DNA of 11,208 bases from Dehalococcoidia bacterium (GTDB lineage: Bacteria; Chloroflexota; Dehalococcoidia; UBA6926), in contig JAAXGS010000087.1 in assembly GCA_012271225.1 (NCBI GenBank), positions 1-11,208 on the forward strand, given 5' to 3'. The translations under genes were made by a program, and so were the position numbers. The notes beneath the pieces are model-generated. The model searched no databases, had not been told where the DNA came from, and was given only the letters and a program-made list of their open reading frames with translations. Below are positions 1 through 5,939 of this stretch, piece by piece. Each line of letters starts with the position of its first letter. Positions within the stretch are counted from its first letter, which is position 1.

Positions 1-14
1 CATTCATCCATCAT
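1..14 (-). CDS. Start of an unidentified gene running off the left edge
   Basis: Read on the minus strand, this stretch begins ATGATGGATGAATG and is preceded by a GGAG Shine-Dalgarno-like sequence six bases before the ATG at 14. It lies 44 bases beyond the stop of the DUF6295 gene, in the same direction, so it is probably the next gene of the same operon. Only Met-Met-Asp-Glu can be read, so no function can be given. Other ATGs at 11, 7 and 3 are possible starts. Confidence 0.4.
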
Positions 15-58
15 ACGAATCTCCGGGGATGCAGGGCGTCTTTGGACGCGAGGCAGCG

Positions 59-355
59 TCACACCTCCTCAGCAACGGGCGTTTCCTGCAGCAGGTCTCC
101 GTGTTCCCTGCTGCCCTCCTCCAGCGCAGTCAGAATGGCGGCGACGAGAGAACGCGCGGAATCCGCGCTGATCTCCACGGCAATCCGCGAGTCCGGCCCG
201 CCGTCTTCATTCACAAAATCGATGTTGAGGCTGTGCTCCAGAAAGGCGTGGGCGGGATGGTCATAACACACATTCGCCTTCGTCAGCGGGATCCAGCCAC
301 CCGTCCCCTTGCCGCTTCCGGTCATGCCAGCGGTTTGAACAATCCATGTGCACAT
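59..355 (-). CDS. DUF6295 family protein
   Basis: This encodes a small soluble protein of 98 residues. The order of conserved blocks matches the DUF6295 family as I remember it: MCTWIVQ at the N-terminus, TGSGKGTGGW, then the DHPAHA and LNIDFVNE blocks, and ADSARSLVAAI near the C-terminus. The function of the family is unknown to me. GSGKG resembles a short P-loop but lacks the usual context, so I do not call it an ATPase. I chose the ATG at 355 because AGGAG sits eight bases upstream and the protein then starts exactly at MCTWIV. A TTG at 373 would add six residues but has no better ribosome site. It follows the dienelactone hydrolase gene by 42 bases and is probably co-transcribed with it. 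Confidence 0.8.
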   Translation of the reverse strand: MCTWIVQTAGMTGSGKGTGGWIPLTKANVCYDHPAHAFLEHSLNIDFVNEDGGPDSRIAVEISADSARSLVAAILTALEEGSREHGDLLQETPVAEEV

Positions 356-397
356 ATCGTCATCTCCTGCCAAACAGGGCTGGTTGTGGGCGCGTCC

Positions 398-1144
398 TCA
401 GGCGGAGAGATGCCGCCCCAGGAAGCTGAACAGCTTCTGCCACCCGTCAAGAGCCTGCTCAATGCGGTAGTTCGGCCGATCGTAGTAGAAGAATCCGTGC
501 CCGGCGCCGTCATACCGATGGAACTCATACTGCTTGCCGTGCTGTTTCAGCGCCTCCTCAAGCGCGTTCACATGATCCGGCGTCGGGTTCATATCGTCAT
601 TGCCAAAGAGGCCGAGGATGGGCGCATCGAGGTTTGGGGTGTAGTCGATCGGGGCGACGGGCATCTTTTCAGATTTTTCGTCGTCAGACATGACCACGCG
701 CCCGCCCCAGCAGTTGACGACGGCATCGAAGCCGCCTGCGCAAGCCGCGAGATAGGCGTGTCTGCCGCCGGAACAGGTGCCAAAAACGCCGACCTTTCCG
801 TTGGTCTGCGGCAGAGCGCGCAGAAAGCGCATGGAGCCGGCGATGTCCCCCACGGCCTGCTCATCCGGCACGCCGCCGGCCGCCCTGACCGCTGCGGCCA
901 CATCGTCCGGGCTGCCGCTCCCCTCCCGCTCATACAGATTCGGCGAGATTGCCAGGTATCCGTGATGCGCGAACTTGCGCGTCGCCTCCCGATACCACTC
1001 GTCCCACCCGGGCGCGTGGTGGATCAGAACAACGCTCGGAAAAGGCCCCGATCCCAGCGGCCGGGCGAAATAGGCGGCGATGTCATCTCCGTTCCACCCT
1101 TTGACCGTCGTGATCTCCGCAATCATCCCCTCATAGTCAGCCAT
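398..1144 (-). CDS. Dienelactone hydrolase family protein
   Basis: This is a cytoplasmic alpha/beta hydrolase of 248 residues, the usual size for the dienelactone hydrolase family. Characterised members open lactone rings, such as dienelactone in chloroaromatic breakdown, but the family is broad and the substrate here cannot be told. The nucleophile elbow is GTCSGG with Cys124. The acid is in FGNDD (Asp183 or Asp184) and the base is His216 in GAGHGFF, giving the Cys-Asp-His triad of the family. Glu49 after HHAPGWD may be the equivalent of the conserved oxyanion-side Glu. The ATG at 1144 is preceded by GGGGGTG. A TTG at 1147 and an ATG at 1126 are alternatives. It is transcribed divergently from the molybdenum hydroxylase gene across about 220 bases, so shared regulation is possible. 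DUF6295 follows it. Confidence 0.9.
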   Translation of the reverse strand: MADYEGMIAEITTVKGWNGDDIAAYFARPLGSGPFPSVVLIHHAPGWDEWYREATRKFAHHGYLAISPNLYEREGSGSPDDVAAAVRAAGGVPDEQAVGDIAGSMRFLRALPQTNGKVGVFGTCSGGRHAYLAACAGGFDAVVNCWGGRVVMSDDEKSEKMPVAPIDYTPNLDAPILGLFGNDDMNPTPDHVNALEEALKQHGKQYEFHRYDGAGHGFFYYDRPNYRIEQALDGWQKLFSFLGRHLSA

Positions 1145-1367
1145 CAATCACCCCCAACCCCGATTCGCCTCGATCATGCAGCAGGATACGCATCAGGCCC
1201 GCGCGCCGTCCGGCGGCACGCCCTGCCGTCTGCGCCCATGTTGCCCCTTTTGGACACTGCGCCGCAAGCCGTGATCCTGACGGGCGGAGGGCCCGACCTC
1301 TTCGTGCGGTAGACTCGAATCAGGCGCGCGGAGCGCGGCGGCGAGAGAGACCTGGGGGGAATACAGG

Positions 1368-3632
1368 ATGACGACGGACTATCGGGTGATCGGCAGGTCA
1401 GTTCAGGCAGTGGATGGGCCGGAAAAGGTGACGGGCCGCGCGCGCTACGCGCTGGATGTCGCTCCGCCCAACGCGCTGCGGCTGCGCTACCTGCGCTCTC
1501 CGGTTCCGCACGCCCGCGTCACGCGCATCGATGCGTCACGCGCGCTCGCGCTGCCGGGCGTGCGGGGAGTGCTGACCGGCGGGGATGTCACCGAGCAGCG
1601 CGCCGGAAATCTGTACGTGGATGAGCCGATTCTGGCATCGTCCGATCGCGTGCGTTTCATCGGCGACAAGGTGGCCGCCGTCGCCGCGGACGATGATGAC
1701 ATCGCGCAGGCGGCTCTCGCGCTGATCGATGTGACCTATGAGGAGCTGCCCGCGCTTCTGGACCCGGAGGAGGCCGCGCAGCCCGACGCGATCCTTCTGC
1801 ATCCCGACTACAACAACTACCGGGGCGTTGAGCAACTGGATGAGCCGAGCAACCTCTACGGCCGCATGGTCCATGAATGGGGGGACATCACCGCGGCGTT
1901 TCGTGAGGCGGACGTTGTCATCGAGCGGACGTTCCGCACGCCGCGCGTGCATCAGGCCTATCTGGAGCCGCACGCCTGCGTCGTGGACGTTGACGATGCC
2001 GGGCGCGCTCATATCTGGATGTCCTGCCAGATGCCGACGGGGCGCAGGCCGCACCTCGCCCGCGTGATGGGCCTGCCGCGTGAGGATGTGATCATTCACC
2101 CCGTGCCGCTGGGCGGCTCATTCGGCGGCAAGATGGACCCCACAGGCGTTGTTGCCGGATACCTGCTCGCCCGGCAGACCGGGCGGCCCGTCAAGTTCGT
2201 CATGGACTACACGGAGGAGTTCTCCGCAATGAATCCGCGCCATCCGTCCGTGGTGCGGGTTCGCGTGGGCGCGCGGCGCGACGGGACGATCACGGCATGG
2301 GACGCGGAGGGATATTTCGCCACGGGCGCCTACGCGGCCTACGCTCCCGTTCCGGCGTATGGCGGACTGCTGCGGACCTCCATGGTGGAGCCGTACCGCA
2401 TCGAAAACGTGCGCATCGTCTCCAATCAGGTCTATACCAACACCGTGCCCTGCGGCTATTTCCGCGGGCCGGGCATGATGCAATCCGTCTTCGCGTCTGA
2501 GTCAGTCATAGATGATGTTGCCAGAGAGTTGGGCATGGATCCTCTTGATCTGCGCATGCAGAACATTGTTCGGCATGCGGGAGACGCCCACCCGGACCGG
2601 GGATGGAGCCCTGTGACAACGCCCGGCGCGGAGGGGTATCAATCAATGCGCGCCGAGGAGGTGCTCCGCGCGGCGGCATCCGCGGCGGACTACCCAGCAC
2701 CCACGCCGCCGAACATCGGGCGCGGCGTCGCCGTCCATGGGCAGAGCGATTCCGGTTTTGATGCGCCGGCGGCCGTCCACGTCCACCCGGACGGCCGGGT
2801 CATCGTCAACACGATGACCTATGATCCCGGCGTGGGCACCGGCACGATTCTCGCCCAGATCGTCGCAGAGGAGCTTGGCCTGCCGATTGAGCGCGTCAGC
2901 GTCGAGGCATGGTCAACGGAGGCGGGCGTCCGTGACTGGGGAATCGGCGGGCAGCGCGGCGCGCGCGTGGCAAGCCGCGCCGCCTTTGAGGCAAGCCGGG
3001 AGGCGAAACGGAATCTGCGTCGCCTCGCCGCCGAACTCTACGGCTGGACGGAGGAGTCCATCGAGTTTCACGATGGACAGGTGTCCGGTGAGGGGCGCGG
3101 GGCGGCCGTCCCGCTTGAGGAAATCGCCGCCCGGACCGGCGCGCCCGTCGGCGGTCAGGTGAGCATCGATGAGGGGGACAGCAGCCCCTACATCTCTTTC
3201 GGCGCGCACATCGCCGAGGTTGAGGTGGACCCGGAGACGGGGCAGGTGCGCCTGCTGCGCTATACCGCCGCGCATGAGACCGGGCGCGTCCTGAATCCAA
3301 TGGGCTTTATCGGCCAAATTGAGGGCGGCTCCGTGCAGGGCATCGGCCATGCGCTGTCTGAGGAACTGGTGGAGCAGGACGGACGGATTGCAAACCCGTC
3401 CTTTGCCGACTACAAGCTGCAGACGGAGCAGGACAGCCCCCGCATGGACGTTGTCGTGCTGGAGTCGGAGACCGGCCACGGGCCGTATCAGGTGCGCGGC
3501 ATCGGTGATACGCCAATCGTTCTATCCTCTCCCGCCATCGCCAACGCGGTCGCCGCGGCGTGCGGGGCCCGCATTACACAACTCCCCATAACGGCGGAGA
3601 AGGTCTATCGGGCGCTGGGCGCAGCGAACTAG
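1368..3632 (+). CDS. Xanthine dehydrogenase family protein, molybdopterin-binding (large) subunit
   Basis: This is the molybdenum-cofactor subunit of a hydroxylase of the xanthine dehydrogenase, aldehyde oxidase and CO dehydrogenase group, 754 residues long, which is normal. These enzymes hydroxylate N-heterocycles or aldehydes, or oxidise CO. The N-terminal part (about 15-135) is the aldehyde oxidase/xanthine dehydrogenase a/b hammerhead domain, containing GRARYALDV and HARVTRID. The rest binds the cofactor: GGSFGGK, the CGYFRGPGMMQ active-site strand, IGGQRGARVASRAAF, and a C-terminal PAIANAV block. CO dehydrogenase's AYRCSFR signature is absent, so it is not a form I CoxL. The catalytic Glu expected in GxGE is Asp714 (GIGD). 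No FAD or 2Fe-2S subunit gene is adjacent, which is unusual; partners may lie elsewhere. A GGGGGG run and AGG precede the ATG. The substrate is unknown. Confidence 0.92.
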   Translation: MTTDYRVIGRSVQAVDGPEKVTGRARYALDVAPPNALRLRYLRSPVPHARVTRIDASRALALPGVRGVLTGGDVTEQRAGNLYVDEPILASSDRVRFIGDKVAAVAADDDDIAQAALALIDVTYEELPALLDPEEAAQPDAILLHPDYNNYRGVEQLDEPSNLYGRMVHEWGDITAAFREADVVIERTFRTPRVHQAYLEPHACVVDVDDAGRAHIWMSCQMPTGRRPHLARVMGLPREDVIIHPVPLGGSFGGKMDPTGVVAGYLLARQTGRPVKFVMDYTEEFSAMNPRHPSVVRVRVGARRDGTITAWDAEGYFATGAYAAYAPVPAYGGLLRTSMVEPYRIENVRIVSNQVYTNTVPCGYFRGPGMMQSVFASESVIDDVARELGMDPLDLRMQNIVRHAGDAHPDRGWSPVTTPGAEGYQSMRAEEVLRAAASAADYPAPTPPNIGRGVAVHGQSDSGFDAPAAVHVHPDGRVIVNTMTYDPGVGTGTILAQIVAEELGLPIERVSVEAWSTEAGVRDWGIGGQRGARVASRAAFEASREAKRNLRRLAAELYGWTEESIEFHDGQVSGEGRGAAVPLEEIAARTGAPVGGQVSIDEGDSSPYISFGAHIAEVEVDPETGQVRLLRYTAAHETGRVLNPMGFIGQIEGGSVQGIGHALSEELVEQDGRIANPSFADYKLQTEQDSPRMDVVVLESETGHGPYQVRGIGDTPIVLSSPAIANAVAAACGARITQLPITAEKVYRALGAAN

Positions 3633-3705
3633 CGGGCGCTGCCGCGCGTCGCGTTCTGTCGTCAGTCCAGAAGCCGGCCGGGGAAAACCAAGGGAGGAAT
3701 CGTCG

Positions 3706-4674
3706 ATGAAAGCGGTGCAGATGAGTGAGTACGGCGGGCCGGAGGTTCTGCGCTACACGGACGTTGGAGAGCCGGTTGCGGGGCCGGGAGAGGCCCTTGT
3801 GCAGCTCGCGGCCAGCGGCGTCAACTACATGGACGTGTACGGCCGCACCGGCCTCTATGGACAGGGGCCGCTGCCGACCATCCTGGGCGGCGAGGGCGCG
3901 GGAACCGTGATGGAGGTCGGCCCCGGCGTGACAGCACCTGCCGTGGGCGATGTTGTGGCGTATACCGGCGCATCACAATCGTACGCGCAGCGCGTGGTGG
4001 TTCCCGCGTGGCGACTGATCGCCCTGCCGGAGGGCATCAGCGCCGAGCAGGCCGCGGCCGCCATGCTGCAGGGGATGACGGCGCACTATCTTGCGCATTC
4101 GACGTACGCACTCGGGCCGGACGATACGGCTCTGATCCACGCCGGGGCGGGCGGCGTCGGCCACCTTCTGATTCAGATGGCAAAGATGCGCGGCGCGACG
4201 GTGATCACCACCGTCTCCACGGAGGAGAAGGCGGGGCTGGCGCGGGGCGCGGGCGCAGATCACGTTGTGTTGTACACGCGTGAGGATTTTCATGAGGCCG
4301 TGATGAGCGTCACGAATGGCGCGGGCTGCCAGGTGGCGTACGACTCCGTTGGCGCAACGACGTATGAGGGCTCCCTTGCCAGCCTTTCCTTGCGGGGTTT
4401 TCTGGTCCTGTACGGGCAATCGAGCGGCGTGGTGCCGCCGATTGCGCCGCTCACCCTCAACGCAAAATCGCTGTTCCTGACACGCCCGACGCTCGGCAAC
4501 TACACCCTGACGCGGGACGAGTTGGAGTGGCGCGCGGGCGATGTGCTGGGCTGGATTGCGCAGGGACGCCTGTCACTGCGCATCACGGAAAGATTTCCCC
4601 TGCGCGACGCGGCAGAGGCGCACCGTCGCCTGGAATCACGCCAAACAACGGGCAAACTGCTGCTGATACCGTAA
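3706..4674 (+). CDS. qor: Zinc-independent MDR oxidoreductase, NADPH:quinone reductase (Qor)-like
   Basis: This is a cytoplasmic medium-chain dehydrogenase/reductase of 322 residues, the usual quinone oxidoreductase length. Such enzymes reduce quinones or enones with NADPH. The N-terminal GroES-like domain includes GVNYMDVYGRTG and GGEGAGTVMEVGPGV. The Rossmann domain carries AGAGGVG (about 146-152). The C-terminus LESRQTTGKLLLIP closely resembles the end of the E. coli Qor family. The zinc-binding Cys and His residues of alcohol dehydrogenases are missing, in keeping with a quinone reductase type. The start has a strong ribosome site (AGGGAGGA about eight bases before the ATG). It lies 73 bases after the molybdenum hydroxylase stop on the same strand, so the two may form an operon. 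The exact substrate is not shown by the sequence. Confidence 0.88.
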   Translation: MKAVQMSEYGGPEVLRYTDVGEPVAGPGEALVQLAASGVNYMDVYGRTGLYGQGPLPTILGGEGAGTVMEVGPGVTAPAVGDVVAYTGASQSYAQRVVVPAWRLIALPEGISAEQAAAAMLQGMTAHYLAHSTYALGPDDTALIHAGAGGVGHLLIQMAKMRGATVITTVSTEEKAGLARGAGADHVVLYTREDFHEAVMSVTNGAGCQVAYDSVGATTYEGSLASLSLRGFLVLYGQSSGVVPPIAPLTLNAKSLFLTRPTLGNYTLTRDELEWRAGDVLGWIAQGRLSLRITERFPLRDAAEAHRRLESRQTTGKLLLIP

Positions 4675-4705
4675 GCCGCGCTGCTTGTCACGCAGCCCGG
4701 ACACC

Positions 4706-4730
4706 CGCCGGCCATGCGCGCAGGCCGGCG
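4706..4730 (+). terminator. GC-rich hairpin after the qor-like gene
   Basis: A perfect 8-bp stem, CGCCGGCC and GGCCGGCG, encloses a 9-base loop. It lies 31 bases past the stop of the oxidoreductase gene, where a terminator would be expected. No T-run follows, so it is either a weak intrinsic terminator or simply a stable transcript end. A smaller GCTGC/GCAGC stem lies just before it (about 4680-4696). Confidence 0.35.
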
Positions 4731-4783
4731 CAATGCTGCAACCCGCCGCGCCGGATAGACACCCGCTGCCGCAATCGCACCCA

Positions 4784-4923
4784 TCACTGCGTGACCGCAC
4801 GAGTGCAAAGGACTACGCGGACGTCCTGTTGCGGAACACCGCCTTCGCGTGATGCCGTGAGCAAGCGAGGCTATGCGGACGTCCTGTTGCAGAACACCGC
4901 CTGTCACTGCGTGATGCCATGAG
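4784..4923. repeat. Imperfect tandem repeat, unit about 58-62 bp, 2.3 copies
   Basis: A 28-base core (4817-4844 and 4875-4902) recurs with one mismatch at a period of 58 bases. The flanking block GCGTGA...GCC occurs three times, at 4789, 4847 and 4909. The last interval is longer because of a TCAC insertion. Within each core GCGGACGTCC and GGAACACCGC can pair in part (7 of 10 positions) around TGTTGC, so a weak hairpin is possible. The array fills the convergent gap between the qor-like gene and the 3' end of tRNA-Pro and ends six bases before the tRNA. I see no other copies in the window. It may be one site of a dispersed intergenic repeat family. Confidence 0.7.
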
Positions 4924-4929
4924 AGAGAA

Positions 4930-5006
4930 TGGTCGGGGCGCCCAGACTTGAACTGGGGACCTCCGCGTCCCGAACGCGGCGCGCTACCGGACTGCGCTAC
5001 GCCCCG
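4930..5006 (-). tRNA. tRNA-Pro (anticodon CGG)
   Basis: The minus strand folds as a complete tRNA of 77 bases. The acceptor stem is CGGGGCG with CGCCCCG, followed by discriminator A and an encoded CCA. The D arm is GCGC/GCGC. The anticodon stem CCGCG/CGCGG holds the loop TTCGGGA, giving anticodon CGG (reads CCG, proline). The variable loop is AGGTC. The T arm is CCCAG, loop TTCAAGT, CTGGG. All stems pair fully. The repeat array lies immediately downstream of its 3' end, and the end of the HARE/GHKL operon lies upstream. Confidence 0.96.
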
Positions 5007-5074
5007 ACCGAGGGGCCGGTGAGTTCCTAACGCCTGACCCAATCGATTGATTGATCGGCAGACTCCCTCCCCAA

Positions 5075-5103
5075 AGTATACGCCACACCGGCGGAGGAGA
5101 GAA
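5075..5103 (-). promoter_or_regulatory. Possible promoter of tRNA-Pro
   Basis: A good -10 sequence, TATACT (5080 to 5075 read on the minus strand), lies about 70 bases upstream of the tRNA. Seventeen bases further upstream is only TTCTCT (5103 to 5098), a poor -35 match. It would start transcription near 5068. The -10 match is clear but the whole promoter is tentative. Confidence 0.3.
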
Positions 5104-5157
5104 CGCGCCTGGCGCCCACCTAACGCCACTCCGGTTGTGGGCACGCTACACCGGTGG
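5080..5157. repeat. Three imperfect copies of a 15-bp motif upstream of tRNA-Pro
   Basis: ACGCCACACCGGCGG (5080-5094), ACGCCACTCCGGTTG (5123-5137) and ACGCTACACCGGTGG (5143-5157) share the pattern ACGCYACWCCGG. The first and last differ at two positions. They are in direct orientation with start-to-start spacing of 43 and 20 bases, and lie between the stop of the 252-residue protein gene and the tRNA. Nothing else is recognisable in 5007-5180. Confidence 0.4.
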
Positions 5158-5180
5158 GGGAAGAATGGCGTCACGGGAGG

Positions 5181-5939
5181 CTATTGGGGCGGCGCGTCTG
5201 CCAAAAGCTCTGCGGCGAGGGGGACAAGGACGCGGCGCAACTCATCGTTAAGGACATCCTGCTCATAGTGGACGGGTTGCTTTGCGGAGCCGGGGCCGCG
5301 GCCCGGCCATCTTTTGGCAAGAGCCTTCGCCATGGTCTCAAAGTTCTTTGTTCTGGTGAGCGTCCTGCGGCTCGTCTCGTCATACGTCTTGAGCCACTGA
5401 TGCAACGCCGTGCGGAGATTGATGTTGCTGACAGCGTGGCGGCGATGCAATCCTCTGGCGTTAGTAAGGGAGGCGCCGAATGTCAGACTGGCGTCTGTGA
5501 GGTCCTGTTCTTGCAGCCATAACCCCCCTGCGAACACATCACGCTCGATACGTTGAGGGGCGGAGTCCCGCTCCGGGATTAAATCCCGCCATCTGGGTTC
5601 ATGTTTTCCGGAAGACCGTATTCCGTTCTGACATTTGATGCTTAAGGCCTCCCAAAGGATTTTGTCTTCATCCGGCTCGAAGTTGTCCGACTTTTGAAGC
5701 TGTGAAGCGCGCAGGGCGCGGCCAAGCGACCAGCGGCGAATGAAGTCGCGCTCCCCGGCAGTGCCGGCCTCGACGCTCTCAGTCAGTTTAACGGCCCGAT
5801 CCAGCATGTCATCGATCTCACGGTCGAACGCCTCGGCAGCAGGGCGATGCTCCTCGGCGCCGAACATGGATTTGCGAGTTGTCCAAACGCGGTTCCAATG
5901 ATCTCCGGAGTCCCTTTTGCGCCAATGAAGAACTGGCAT
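5181..5939 (-). CDS. Uncharacterised protein, third gene of the HARE/GHKL operon
   Basis: I do not recognise this protein of 252 residues. It has no signal peptide or membrane segment and looks mostly helical, with many charged residues, an acidic helix (DREIDDMLDRAVKLTESVE) and a basic, Arg-rich stretch in the second half (about 175-220). The N-terminus MPVLHWRKRDSGDHW is rich in Trp and basic residues. No nuclease, methylase or NTPase motif stands out. Its ATG overlaps the GHKL stop by one base (TGATG) and is preceded by GAGGG within the end of that gene, so translation is probably coupled and the two products may act together. Its base composition is less GC-rich than the flanking metabolic genes. 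In the likely setting of a defence module it could be the effector or a DNA-binding partner; that is inference only. Confidence 0.8.
   Translation of the reverse strand: MPVLHWRKRDSGDHWNRVWTTRKSMFGAEEHRPAAEAFDREIDDMLDRAVKLTESVEAGTAGERDFIRRWSLGRALRASQLQKSDNFEPDEDKILWEALSIKCQNGIRSSGKHEPRWRDLIPERDSAPQRIERDVFAGGLWLQEQDLTDASLTFGASLTNARGLHRRHAVSNINLRTALHQWLKTYDETSRRTLTRTKNFETMAKALAKRWPGRGPGSAKQPVHYEQDVLNDELRRVLVPLAAELLADAPPQ

Noticed and set aside
307..330. P-loop ATPase motif in the DUF6295 protein
   Set aside because: GSGKG lacks the usual preceding strand and the Ser/Thr after Lys, and the protein is too small for a P-loop NTPase fold.
29..1312. Long plus-strand open frame (427 codons) opposite the dienelactone hydrolase and DUF6295 genes
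   Set aside because: It is antisense to two genes with clear family motifs, has no recognisable domains and an Arg/Pro/His-rich composition typical of shadow frames in GC-rich DNA.
4784..4923. CRISPR array
   Set aside because: There are only about 2.3 units, the supposed spacers are also similar to each other, and no cas genes are present.
4500..5174. Minus-strand open frame (224 codons) running through tRNA-Pro and the repeat
   Set aside because: It reads across a complete tRNA gene and the end of the qor-like gene in antisense, and has no domain or ribosome site.
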